Shown: in pieces, positions 8,224 through 15,596 of the stretch
Layout of the letters: each line of letters starts with the position of its first letter
How positions within the stretch are numbered: position 1 is the first letter of the stretch
NCBI GenBank assembly: GCA_900469445.1
Contig: UBXM01000035.1
Span: 43,333-84,492 of the forward strand
Source of the DNA: Hyphomicrobiales bacterium
GTDB lineage: Bacteria > Pseudomonadota > Alphaproteobacteria > Rhizobiales > Rhizobiaceae
Length of the DNA: 41,160 nt
Direction: 5' to 3'
The notes under the pieces: generated by a model
The model's input: only the letters and a program-made list of their open reading frames with translations
Database searches by the model: none
What the model was told of the DNA's origin: nothing
Made by a program: the position numbers and the translations under genes

Positions 8224-9972
8224 TCAACGTCGTTTTGATATCTGCCGGACGCGAAATCCGTCCGTATCGATCTGCGGCACGGAAGGGCTATCCTCCGCGC
8301 CGGTCAGGCCGGAATATTGCGCGATCGGTCCCGCCCGCCCGATCAGGTGACCCTGCAGGTTCTGGCACTGCGCTTCTTCCAGGAAGGCGCGCTGCTCTTC
8401 CGTCTCCACGCCTTCCGCCACGATCGGAATGTTCAGGCCGCGGCCAAGTCCGATCACCGCGCGCACGATTTCGTCGGCGCTGCTGTCGGAGACGAGCTTG
8501 GAGGTAAACGACTTGTCGATCTTGATCGTGTCGAAGGGAAAGGCCTGCAGGTAGGAAAGCGAGGAATAACCGGTGCCGAAATCGTCCATGGCGATCCGGA
8601 TGCCGAGCGCTTTGAGGCCGCGCAGGATCTGCAGCGCCCGCGCGAAATCATGCACCAGCACGCCCTCCGTCACTTCGAGCTCCAGCCGGTCCGAGGCGAG
8701 CCCCGTTTCCAGAAGCATCGTATGCACGTCGCCGACAAGACTGTCCTGACGGAACTGGATTGGCGAAATGTTGATCGCGATCTTCAGCCGGTTCGGCCAG
8801 CTTGCCGCCTCGCGTCCCGCCTCATTGAGCACCCAGCGACCGATCTCGACGATCTGGCCGCTCTCTTCCGCCAGCGGAATGAATTCATCGGGCGTGATCA
8901 GCCCGCGGGTGGGATGATGCCAGCGCAAGAGCGCCTCGAAGCCGAAGATCTCGCCGGTGACGGATGCCTGCGGCTGATAGTGCAGCATCAGTTCGCCGTG
9001 CTTGATCGCGTGGCGCAGATCCTGTTGCAGCACACGCCGGTCATGCATGCGGCGGTCCATCCGCGCGTTGAAGGCGCAGAAACGGCCGCGCCCTTCCGCC
9101 TTGGCGCGATAAAGCGCTGCATCGGAATTGGCCAGCAACGTCGCCGCGTCGGCCCCGTCCTGCGGAAACATCGCGATGCCGATGCTGAGGCTGACCCGTA
9201 GTGACCGCCCCTCGACCTCGATATCCTCGTCCATGGCGCGGGTCAGCCGTTCGGCAAGCCGCGTCACCGTTTCCGGCTGGTCCTCGCCGGCGCTGATGAC
9301 GGTGAACTCGTCGCCGCCGAGACGCGCCGCCACATCGTCGGCTTCGAGCACGGTCTTCAGGCGTCTCGCCAGTTCCGCCAGCACCATGTCGCCGGCCGCA
9401 TGGCCGAACAGGTCGTTGATATCCTTGAACCGGTCGATGTCGAAACTCATCACCCCGAACTGTCGGCGAAGAACCCGGCTTTGCGCAATGAGATTGGCAA
9501 GTTCCGCGGCAAACCGCATTCGGTTCGGCAGGTCGGTCAGCGGGTCGTGATGGGCGAGATAGGAAACCCGCTGCTCGGCTCTTATTCGGGCCGTGATGTC
9601 CTGCTGGGTGCTGAGGAGATATTTGCCGTCGAGCAGCACGTCCTGCACATCGATGATCTTGTCGCCGATCTCGACCTGCGTTTCCGACGTACCCTCTTCG
9701 CGAAGCTTGCGCTGCAGGCGCTGGAAATAGGCCATGGGGTCCTCTTTCCAGTCGTCCATGCCGCCGCCGGCCACGACCTCCGCAAAGGTCTGGTCCGGGT
9801 CGCCCCATCGCCGGTCGAAATCGTGCAATTCGTGAAAGCACCGGTTGGCATAGACCGGTCGACCGTCCAGCTCGAATATCCCGACGGCGACGGGCAGATT
9901 GTCCATCGCCGCCATTACCGCTTCGAGCATCGCCTTGTCGCCCGATAAGTCGTGCTTGCCTGCTATCGCCAT
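8224..9972 (-). CDS. PAS-GGDEF-EAL cyclic-di-GMP turnover protein
   Basis: A 582-residue cytosolic signalling protein that makes and/or breaks cyclic di-GMP. A PAS-like sensor occupies about residues 20-130 and ends in QQDITARI. The GGDEF domain follows, with intact ARLGGDEF (219-223) and SFDIDRFKDINDLFGHAAGD. The EAL domain starts at GFEALLRW (346-348), with E434 in ELEVTE, DDFGTGYSS (463-471), KIDKSF and VAEGVE (E520). Both catalytic signatures are complete. The inhibitory RxxD site expected just before GGDEF reads EADD, so feedback inhibition is probably lost. There are no membrane segments. The ATG at 9972 is preceded by a GGAGCGAGG ribosome site. Confidence 0.93.
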   Translation of the reverse strand: MAIAGKHDLSGDKAMLEAVMAAMDNLPVAVGIFELDGRPVYANRCFHELHDFDRRWGDPDQTFAEVVAGGGMDDWKEDPMAYFQRLQRKLREEGTSETQVEIGDKIIDVQDVLLDGKYLLSTQQDITARIRAEQRVSYLAHHDPLTDLPNRMRFAAELANLIAQSRVLRRQFGVMSFDIDRFKDINDLFGHAAGDMVLAELARRLKTVLEADDVAARLGGDEFTVISAGEDQPETVTRLAERLTRAMDEDIEVEGRSLRVSLSIGIAMFPQDGADAATLLANSDAALYRAKAEGRGRFCAFNARMDRRMHDRRVLQQDLRHAIKHGELMLHYQPQASVTGEIFGFEALLRWHHPTRGLITPDEFIPLAEESGQIVEIGRWVLNEAGREAASWPNRLKIAINISPIQFRQDSLVGDVHTMLLETGLASDRLELEVTEGVLVHDFARALQILRGLKALGIRIAMDDFGTGYSSLSYLQAFPFDTIKIDKSFTSKLVSDSSADEIVRAVIGLGRGLNIPIVAEGVETEEQRAFLEEAQCQNLQGHLIGRAGPIAQYSGLTGAEDSPSVPQIDTDGFRVRQISKRR

Positions 9973-10014
9973 GCCTCGCTCCCGCTGTCCGGAAAATTTC
10001 TAGGCCTGACGATT

Positions 10015-10042
10015 TAAATATTAGCTAATGCATATATATCAA
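10015..10042 (-). promoter_or_regulatory. Possible sigma-70 promoter of the GGDEF-EAL gene
   Basis: On the minus strand TTGATA (10042-10037) is separated by 16 bases from TATTTA (10020-10015) in a conspicuously AT-rich patch between the TauE stop and the GGDEF-EAL start. Spacing and orientation fit; the -10 match is moderate. Confidence 0.35.
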
Positions 10043-10043
10043 G

Positions 10044-10790
10044 TCATGCAAAGCGAATGGCAGCCGTCCCGATGATGATCAGCGACACGGCGATCATCAG
10101 GGGCTTGACCGGCAGCTTCTTCACGATGAAGGCGCCGAACGGTGCGGCCAGCACGCCGCCGAGGATCAGGCCCAGCGCGGAAGACAGTTCCGACCAGCCG
10201 AGCGCCAGGATGAAGGTCAGCGAGATCACCGTCGTCACGGCAAATTCGGTCAGGTTGGTCGAGCCGATCACCTTTTTCGGCTCGTGACCGCGCCCGAGCA
10301 GCGAACTGGTGACGATCGGCCCCCATCCGCCGCCGCCCATCGCGTCCAGCACGCCGCCAGCGCCACCCACATAGGGCACGATCCAGTCATGCACGTCGCG
10401 CGGCCATTTCGGCTTGAAGGCCTTGTAGAGAATATAGATGCCGATAAGCACCAGATAGGCCGAAACGAACGGCTCGATCGCCTCGCCATCGATATTGGCC
10501 AGCAGATAGGCGCCGATCGCGCCGCCCACCATGCCGGCCGGCGCCAATCTGAGCACCAGCCGCCAGTCGACATTGCGATGATAGAGATGCGACAGGCCGG
10601 AAGCGGCGGTGGTAAAACATTCGGTCACATGGGTCATGGCGCTCGCCACCGCCGGCGGGATGCCGAAGGCAAGCAGGCTCGTTGTCGTCAGCACCCCGAA
10701 GGCCATGCCGAGCGCACCGTCGACGATCTGGGCAAAAAAGCCGATGAGGACGAAGACCAGGAAGTCGGAGTTCAGGACGTCGGACCACAT
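10044..10790 (-). CDS. TauE/SafE-family membrane permease
   Basis: A 248-residue inner-membrane protein of the TauE/SafE (COG0730) family, with about eight hydrophobic segments in two repeated halves. The N-terminal half has GFFAQIVDGALGMAFGVLTT and AVASAMTHVTECFTT, and the C-terminal half has the matching VGGAGGVLDAMGGGGWGPI and GSTNLTEFAVT. Family members are proposed to export sulfite or organosulfonates, but the substrate here is not shown. No sulfur genes are adjacent. The ATG at 10790 follows AAGGATG. An EcfG-like promoter motif lies 33-58 bases upstream of the start codon (10823-10848). Confidence 0.88.
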   Translation of the reverse strand: MWSDVLNSDFLVFVLIGFFAQIVDGALGMAFGVLTTTSLLAFGIPPAVASAMTHVTECFTTAASGLSHLYHRNVDWRLVLRLAPAGMVGGAIGAYLLANIDGEAIEPFVSAYLVLIGIYILYKAFKPKWPRDVHDWIVPYVGGAGGVLDAMGGGGWGPIVTSSLLGRGHEPKKVIGSTNLTEFAVTTVISLTFILALGWSELSSALGLILGGVLAAPFGAFIVKKLPVKPLMIAVSLIIIGTAAIRFA

Positions 10791-10822
10791 GAGGGCATCC
10801 TTTTTCTGCTTCGGCGAAAATC

Positions 10823-10848
10823 AACACGCGCCGCGTTGAAAAGGTTCC
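10823..10848 (-). promoter_or_regulatory. Near-consensus EcfG-type promoter before the TauE gene
   Basis: On the minus strand GGAAC (10848-10844) is followed after 17 bases by TGTT (10826-10823), matching GGAAC-N16/17-CGTT at eight of nine positions. Transcription would start about 25 bases before the ATG. The motif class is the target of the alphaproteobacterial general-stress sigma factor. Confidence 0.4.
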
Positions 10849-10863
10849 CGCAGGCAAACCGGG

Positions 10864-11535
10864 TCAGACTGTCGCGGATACCGTTTCCGTCGGCGCTGCC
10901 TGATTGAGGAAATCCGGCAGTGTGTCACCCACGGCGCCGTGCTTCAGGGTTTTAACCCTCTCCTCCAACCGTTCGAAGGCGGCAACGCCGCGCGAGCCGA
11001 TCATCACCGAGGCGCGCCGGATCGAGGTCATTACCATCATCAGATCTTCGATCGTCAGGTCCGGCCGCGGGGTGCAATGGTGCTGGCGATCGGCGAGGCG
11101 AAATGCCTCTTCGGCAAGCGTGGTGAAAATCCGGTCCGCGATCGGCACCCGGTTCCCCTGATCGTCGATCGCACGCCATATCGGCGCGCGGCTATCCAGC
11201 CTGTAGCCGGTAATGCTGTTGAACAGCGCCAGGTCGTTGAGGGAATAAGCGCTTTTGAGAATGATGGAGCCGGATGCCGAAGGGCGAGCCGCGGGCGGGG
11301 AAACCTCGCCCGGCTCTGCGGTGGTTCCAGTTGCCTCGTTGGCGAAAAGGTTGATCGACGACAGGTCCTTGGCCGGAGGAAGCGCCGCCGCTTCCTCGTC
11401 TTGCGAACTATGCGTCTGCGTGGAGGTTTGGTCTCTTCCTGCCATGGCCTGAAGGACGTGATGATCGGTGTCGCGCAACAGAAATTGCGGGACTGCTGGA
11501 ATCTCGGTGCTGCTCACAATGTTCTCGTCGGTCAA
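10864..11535 (-). CDS. Unknown protein with disordered N-terminal half
   Basis: This frame encodes up to 223 residues. The first 90 or so are rich in Ser, Thr, Ala, Glu and Pro and are probably disordered. From about residue 92 (IILKSAYSLNDLALFNSITGYRL) the sequence becomes a regular helical domain with EEAFRLADRQHHCTPRPDLTIEDLMMVMTSIRR. I do not recognise a family. The start is uncertain: the longest frame opens with TTG (11535) without a ribosome site, a GTG at 11517 has a weak GAGAA upstream, and the first internal ATG is at Met31. It lies 73 bases upstream of the TauE gene on the same strand, but the promoter motif between them suggests separate control. Confidence 0.6.
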   Translation of the reverse strand: MTDENIVSSTEIPAVPQFLLRDTDHHVLQAMAGRDQTSTQTHSSQDEEAAALPPAKDLSSINLFANEATGTTAEPGEVSPPAARPSASGSIILKSAYSLNDLALFNSITGYRLDSRAPIWRAIDDQGNRVPIADRIFTTLAEEAFRLADRQHHCTPRPDLTIEDLMMVMTSIRRASVMIGSRGVAAFERLEERVKTLKHGAVGDTLPDFLNQAAPTETVSATV

Positions 11536-11630
11536 GTTTGAAACAATAAAGAAAATTCAGATTATGCCCGACGTTATATCGGCAATCCTGCGCGAAACTG
11601 ATTGGTAATCGTATTTTTTAAGAGGCGGTT

Positions 11631-11954
11631 TCAGGGCTTCACGGAAAGCTTGTCCGCGCCGATCTCGCCGCCGATTTCAGCCGTCTTCTTCTGCTTGTCA
11701 TAAACGCAGATCGTGCTGACCGTCACTTTCGCGCCGACCGCCTTGCCGGTCACCACGGCCATGCCGTAATGCTCGCTGCCGAACGGATCGACCACAGTCT
11801 TTCCTTTTTCGATCAGCTCCCTGGAGGCTTTAATGCAGGCTTTGGAAACCTCGGTCTGGAATTTGCCCCACGCGTCGCCGGAAGCGGCATGGGCGCAAGC
11901 GCCGGTCATTAGAACGGCGCAGGTCGCGGCAAACAGAGTGGTCGTGGCTTTCAT
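11631..11954 (-). CDS. Small periplasmic protein, unknown function
   Basis: A 107-residue exported protein. The signal peptide is MKATTTLFAATCAVLMTGAC with a likely signal-peptidase-I site after AHA (residue 23); the Cys at 20 is a poor lipobox because Thr sits at -3. The mature part (SGDAWGKFQTEVSKACIKAS and DPFGSEHYGMAVVTGKAVG) has two Cys that could form a disulfide. The ATG at 11954 is preceded by AGGAAGG, which supports this start over a longer frame opening at 12107. I recognise no named family. It is divergent from sodB, and the 262-base gap between them holds the sodB promoter motif. Confidence 0.75.
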   Translation of the reverse strand: MKATTTLFAATCAVLMTGACAHAASGDAWGKFQTEVSKACIKASRELIEKGKTVVDPFGSEHYGMAVVTGKAVGAKVTVSTICVYDKQKKTAEIGGEIGADKLSVKP

Positions 11955-12056
11955 CGAATCATGTCCTTCCTGGGGCCGTTTCTCCTGCCATGCTTTGACA
12001 GCGCCCATGTGACATCTTGAGAATTTTATCCCTCCGAGGCAAGTCCGCAAGGTGGC

Positions 12057-12082
12057 GGAACGATGTTCCACAATAGGGCGTT
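12057..12082 (+). promoter_or_regulatory. Perfect EcfG-type promoter upstream of sodB
   Basis: GGAAC (12057-12061), a 17-base spacer and CGTT (12079-12082) match the consensus GGAAC-N16/17-CGTT of the alphaproteobacterial general-stress sigma factor exactly. Transcription would begin near 12089, giving a leader of roughly 128 bases before the sodB ATG. The GGAAC also forms a short inverted repeat GGAAC-GAT-GTTCC. Confidence 0.55.
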
Positions 12083-12216
12083 TGCAAGCAAAGCTGCTGC
12101 GCCGCATCTTTGATTTTTGCCATAATTTTGGCCTCGGGGGCGTTGCCTCTTGTCGGGTCCGCTCCTATGTTCCCGCACGACCATTACCCAAGGTTTTGCC
12201 GAAAAGGAGTAGACCA

Positions 12217-12819
12217 ATGGCCTTCGAACTTCCCGCCCTCCCGTATGATTACGAAGCTCTCGTTCCCTTCATGTCGAAGGAGACGCTCGAGTACCACCAC
12301 GACAAGCACCACAAGGCCTATGTCGACAACGGCAACAAGCTCGCAGCTGAAGCCGGCATGGCGGATCTGTCGGTCGAGGAAGTCGTCAAGAAGTCCTTCG
12401 GCACCAACCAGGGTCTCTTCAACAACGCTGCCCAGCACTACAACCACATCCATTTCTGGAAGTGGATGAAGAAGGATGGCGGCGGCAACAAGCTGCCCGG
12501 CAAGCTGCAGGCAGCGATCGACAGCGATCTCGGCGGCTACGACAAGTTCAAGGCCGATTTCATCGCGGCCGGCACCACCCAGTTCGGCTCCGGCTGGGCA
12601 TGGCTCTCGGTCAAGGACGGCAAGCTCGCCATCTCCAAGACCCCGAACGGCGAAAACCCGCTGGTTCACGGCGCATCCCCGATCCTCGGCGTCGACGTAT
12701 GGGAACACTCCTATTACATCGACTACCGCAACGCCCGTCCGAAGTATCTCGAAGCCTTCGTCGACAGCCTGATCAACTGGGATTACGTGCTCGAAATGTA
12801 CGAATCCGCTTCCAAGTAA
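12217..12819 (+). CDS. sodB: Superoxide dismutase, iron/manganese family
   Basis: A 200-residue cytosolic superoxide dismutase. All four metal ligands are present: H27 (EYHHDKHH), H77 (QHYNHIHFW), D160 and H164 (GVDVWEHSYYIDY). Q73 in NNAAQHYNH is the position that carries the active-site Gln in iron enzymes. The manganese-type Gln position is G145 (TPNGENPL), where E. coli SodB has Ala and SodA has Gln. The protein is thus iron-like, and metal flexibility is possible. The ATG at 12217 has AAAGGAG upstream (12203-12209), so the longer in-frame extension to 12052 is noncoding leader. A strong terminator follows, and a general-stress-type promoter precedes. Confidence 0.95.
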   Translation: MAFELPALPYDYEALVPFMSKETLEYHHDKHHKAYVDNGNKLAAEAGMADLSVEEVVKKSFGTNQGLFNNAAQHYNHIHFWKWMKKDGGGNKLPGKLQAAIDSDLGGYDKFKADFIAAGTTQFGSGWAWLSVKDGKLAISKTPNGENPLVHGASPILGVDVWEHSYYIDYRNARPKYLEAFVDSLINWDYVLEMYESASK

Positions 12820-12841
12820 GCTCTGGTCTTCCGACCACAAG

Positions 12842-12877
12842 AAAACACCCGGTGCCTCGCGGCGCCGGGTGTTTTTT
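12842..12877. terminator. Bidirectional terminator between sodB and the L,D-transpeptidase gene
   Basis: An 11-base-pair perfect stem, AAAACACCCGG (12842-12852) with CCGGGTGTTTT (12865-12875), is extended by a G-T pair and GCC/GGC around a TCGC loop. T6 follows on the plus strand (12872-12877) and the A-tract on the left gives U on the minus strand. It sits between convergent genes. Confidence 0.9.
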
Positions 12878-12907
12878 ATTGCCTTCGAACGAAAGTGGCC
12901 GAGCCGT

Positions 12908-13603
12908 TCAGACGGCCTGCGGCATGAAAGTATCGGCCGGAGCGCTCGGCGCATCCTGCAGCACGACGACGCGGGTGCCGTCGGGAACGCGCCCGTAGAG
13001 ATCGACAATGTCCTGGTTGAGCAGGCGGATGCAGCCGCTCGAAACTGCCTTGCCGATCGTCCAGTCCTCGGTCGTGCCGTGGATACGGTAAAGCGTGTCG
13101 CGCCCGTCCTTGAACAGATAGAGCGCCCGTGGGCCAAGCGGGTTGAGCTCACCCGGCTCCATGCCGGCGGCGAGCGGACCGTAGCGTTCCGGCTCGCGGG
13201 CGATCATGTCCTGCGTCGGTGTCCAGCGCGGCCATTGGCGCTTGTATTGCACCGTGCCGGCACCTTCGAATTCCAGGCCCGCCTTGCCGACCCCGATGCC
13301 GTAGCGCATGGCACGGCCGTTTTCCTGTACGAGGTAAAGGAAGCGGTTCTTCGTGTCGACGACGATCGTGCCCGGCAATTCATGCGTCTGGTAGGCGACG
13401 TCCTGCCGGTAATATTGCGGTTCGACGCGCTTCAGATCCGCTGCCTTGATCGGAAAGGGTTCGCCTTCGATCGCCGCATACATTGCCCGGTAATAGGGCG
13501 ACATATGGGGTTTGACGGCCACGGGCTGCGGCACCGAAGTCGCGCATCCTGTTGCAAGCAGCGGCGCTGCGATCAGAAAGCTTCGGCGGGAAATTTCTGG
13601 CAA
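12908..13603 (-). CDS. L,D-transpeptidase (YkuD) with Tat-type signal
   Basis: A cell-envelope enzyme that forms 3-3 peptidoglycan cross-links or anchors proteins to peptidoglycan. The YkuD active site is complete: HGTTEDWTIGKAVSSGCIRL with the nucleophilic Cys and the upstream His-Gly-Thr. Taking the TTG at 13603 as start gives MPEISRRSFLIAAPLLATGC, a twin-arginine-like signal with a possible lipobox Cys; GGAA lies a few bases upstream. The longer frame (TTG at 13696) would bury the signal 35 residues in and is less credible. It is divergent from the metallophosphatase gene and convergent with sodB. Confidence 0.88.
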   Translation of the reverse strand: MPEISRRSFLIAAPLLATGCATSVPQPVAVKPHMSPYYRAMYAAIEGEPFPIKAADLKRVEPQYYRQDVAYQTHELPGTIVVDTKNRFLYLVQENGRAMRYGIGVGKAGLEFEGAGTVQYKRQWPRWTPTQDMIAREPERYGPLAAGMEPGELNPLGPRALYLFKDGRDTLYRIHGTTEDWTIGKAVSSGCIRLLNQDIVDLYGRVPDGTRVVVLQDAPSAPADTFMPQAV

Positions 13604-13755
13604 ATCGGTGTTCCGGGATCGTGAATGGAAAACGACGCGTGCGAATCGCGCGCATCTCTTTCTTCTAACGCAATAAGCTTGCAGATTGGATAACAATGCG
13701 GGCTCTTATGTTCACGTCGTCTTTATCAGCCAAGCGAAGGCGATGCCCATATCAC

Positions 13756-13773
13756 CCGTCACACCCCTGTCAC
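13756..13773 (+). promoter_or_regulatory. Pho-box-like direct repeat before the metallophosphatase gene
   Basis: CCGTCAC-ACCC-CTGTCAC: two seven-base repeats 11 bases apart, resembling CTGTCAT-N4-CTGTCAT bound by PhoB. The repeats match the consensus at five and six of seven positions. It ends 22 bases before the ATG. No convincing -10 was found. Confidence 0.35.
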
Positions 13774-13795
13774 AGATCGGGCCTAACTGCGCGCC

Positions 13796-14638
13796 ATGTC
13801 TTCCGAAAAACCGCTCCTCCGCTTCGGCGTCATCGCCGATCCCCAATATGCCGATGTCGAACCGAGGCTGGAATACGACCGGTTCTATCGCAACAGCCCG
13901 AACAAGCTCGCCGATGCGATTAAGGTGCTGAATGGCGAAGACTTGGCCTTCGTCGTGACGCTCGGGGATCTCATCGATCGCGACTGGGAGAGTTTTGACG
14001 ATATCCTTCCCGTTTATGACGGGCTCCGCCACGAGAATATCCTTCTGCCCGGAAACCATGATTTCGCCGTGGATCCGCAGCGGCTGGGCGAGGTTCATGC
14101 GCGTCTCGGCATGCCGGCTCCCTTTCACGATTTTCCCCGCGGCGGCATCCGGTTTGTGATCATCGACGGCAACGAGGTCAGCCTGTTCTCCACGCCGGAA
14201 GGCGATGCCCGCAACAAGCAGGCCCGCGAGCGTCTCGCGGCGATGGAGGCTGCCGGCGCGATCAACGCCATGCCCTGGAATGGCGGCATCGGTGAGGACC
14301 AGTTTACCTGGCTGGAACAGACGCTGGCCGACGCCCGCGAGCGCGGCGAAGCCGTCATCGTCATGGGCCACTATCCGCTTTATCCGGAAAACCAGCACAA
14401 TATGTGGGACAGCGAGCGCCTGACCGAGCTGTTCGCACGGTCCGGCAATGTCATCGCCTATCTGAACGGCCACAACCATGTCGGCAATCTGGGGCAATCC
14501 GGCTCCACCTGGTATGTGAATTTCAAGGGCATGGTCGATACCGCGACGGAAAACACCTTCGCTGTCGTGGAGGTCTACAAGGACCGCCTCGAGATCATCG
14601 GCCATGGACGCGAAGAGAGCCGCAGTCTGCCGCTCTGA
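13796..14638 (+). CDS. Metallophosphatase, ADP-ribose/CDP-alcohol diphosphatase-like
   Basis: A 280-residue calcineurin-type metallophosphoesterase. The dinuclear-metal motifs appear in order: D15 and Q17 in VIADPQYAD, D58 in LGDLIDRD, GNHDF (N87, H88), H192 in MGHYPLYPE, and NGHNH (H226, H228). The combination of DPQYAD, the following YDRFYRNSPNKLADAI and the GNHD/GHYP pattern resembles the Mn-dependent ADP-ribose/CDP-alcohol diphosphatases (ADPRM). There is no signal peptide, so it is probably cytosolic. No ribosome binding site is visible before ATG 13796, so the transcript may be leaderless. A Pho-box-like repeat lies just upstream. The precise substrate is inferred from these local motifs only. 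Confidence 0.82.
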   Translation: MSSEKPLLRFGVIADPQYADVEPRLEYDRFYRNSPNKLADAIKVLNGEDLAFVVTLGDLIDRDWESFDDILPVYDGLRHENILLPGNHDFAVDPQRLGEVHARLGMPAPFHDFPRGGIRFVIIDGNEVSLFSTPEGDARNKQARERLAAMEAAGAINAMPWNGGIGEDQFTWLEQTLADARERGEAVIVMGHYPLYPENQHNMWDSERLTELFARSGNVIAYLNGHNHVGNLGQSGSTWYVNFKGMVDTATENTFAVVEVYKDRLEIIGHGREESRSLPL

Positions 14639-14899
14639 GTTGATCGGAATACAATCCAGGGTGAGGCAAAGCGCCGCTGCGCACCTCGCCGAAACCGGCG
14701 GCATCCTGTCGATGTAATCGTTTAAAATTGAGCATTCACAACTGTATAAGGTCGGAATGCCGCAGCTTTTCCTGCTGCTGCTTAAATAACAATTTGCAAC
14801 TTTTACGGACTGTCTGCGACTTTCTGCACTCTTGGCATCCGCCGCCGTCGGCTGTTTCCCTCGATCCCATAAACACTGGGAAAAGGGAAGGCGCACAGG

Positions 14900-15490
14900 A
14901 TGGCCAGCACCACAGACACCGGGCACGTGCCTCGATCGACATCGCGAAATTTCAACGCGACCTCCAAGTTTCTCCACTGGCTGATGGCGATCATCATCGT
15001 GGTCGCCTGGGGTGTCGGTTATTATGGCGGCGCGATGCTGCATTACGGCGTCAGCGATGGCGAAACCGCGCAGAAGATCTGGGCGATCACCCTGCACAAG
15101 TCGATCGCCACCACGACGCTGTTCCTCATCGTCGGCCGTCTCATCTGGCGCGCCTATAACCGCCCGCCGGAACTCACCGAGATGCCGGCCATCATGAAGA
15201 CGGCCACCCATCTTGGCCATTTCGCCCTTTATTTCCTGATGGTCGCCGTGCCGCTTTCCGGCTGGTGGAACAGCTCGTCCGCCGGCTATCCTATCCCGGT
15301 TGCAGGCCTCTTCACCATTCCCGGCCTCGGCGGCAAGAACCCGGAACTGACGCCCTATCTGGTCTCGGCGCATTTCTATCTGTCCTGGGCGCTGGGTCTC
15401 GTCGTTGCCGGTCATGCCGCCTTCGCCTTGAAGCACCACTTCATCGACAAGGACGAGACGCTGACCGCCATGCTGCCGCGCAAGGACTAA
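14900..15490 (+). CDS. Cytochrome b561
   Basis: A 196-residue inner-membrane di-heme b cytochrome of the CybB/COG3038 family, with four hydrophobic segments. The probable heme ligands are H26 (KFLHWLMA), H66 (TLHKSIA), H158 (SAHFYLSW) and H172 (VAGHAAFALKHH); the spacings of about 40, 92 and 14 residues are close to those of E. coli CybB. Relatives move electrons from the quinone pool, and CybB acts as a superoxide:ubiquinone oxidoreductase. The ATG at 14900 follows AAGGGAAGG at a rather long distance. The preceding 261 bases contain no gene. Confidence 0.9.
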   Translation: MASTTDTGHVPRSTSRNFNATSKFLHWLMAIIIVVAWGVGYYGGAMLHYGVSDGETAQKIWAITLHKSIATTTLFLIVGRLIWRAYNRPPELTEMPAIMKTATHLGHFALYFLMVAVPLSGWWNSSSAGYPIPVAGLFTIPGLGGKNPELTPYLVSAHFYLSWALGLVVAGHAAFALKHHFIDKDETLTAMLPRKD

Positions 15491-15492
15491 GC

Positions 15493-15534
15493 CAATTCCA
15501 GCAAAAGTGGACGCCGGTTTTGCCTGCGGAATTG
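15493..15534. terminator. Composite hairpin between convergent genes
   Basis: Two nested stems: CAATTCC/GGAATTG (15493-15499 with 15528-15534) and GCAAAA/TTTTGC (15501-15506 with 15518-15523) around an 11-base loop. It begins three bases after the cytochrome b561 stop, before the convergent regulator gene. Similar AATTCC...AAAAGTGG hairpins are common between genes in Rhizobiaceae, so it may be a copy of a dispersed element acting as a terminator. Confidence 0.6.
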
Positions 15535-15596
15535 CTTTGAAGGAATAATGCGGTACCGGATGCGTGAGAGGTGTGAAAGCGCCCCGCGCTCCGGAT

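Noticed and set aside
8214..8227. TTGA-N6-TCAA, an FNR-like core
   Set aside because: It spans the stop codon of the GGDEF-EAL gene, matches the full anaerobox at only eight of ten positions and is about 190 bases from the next start on that strand; probably chance.
10012..10042. AT-rich block with TTGAT and partial FNR similarity
   Set aside because: Only eight of ten positions match an anaerobox; it is better read as a sigma-70 promoter of the GGDEF-EAL gene.
12184..13152. A 322-codon minus-strand frame across sodB and part of the L,D-transpeptidase gene
   Set aside because: It crosses a strong bidirectional terminator and two genes with complete active sites.
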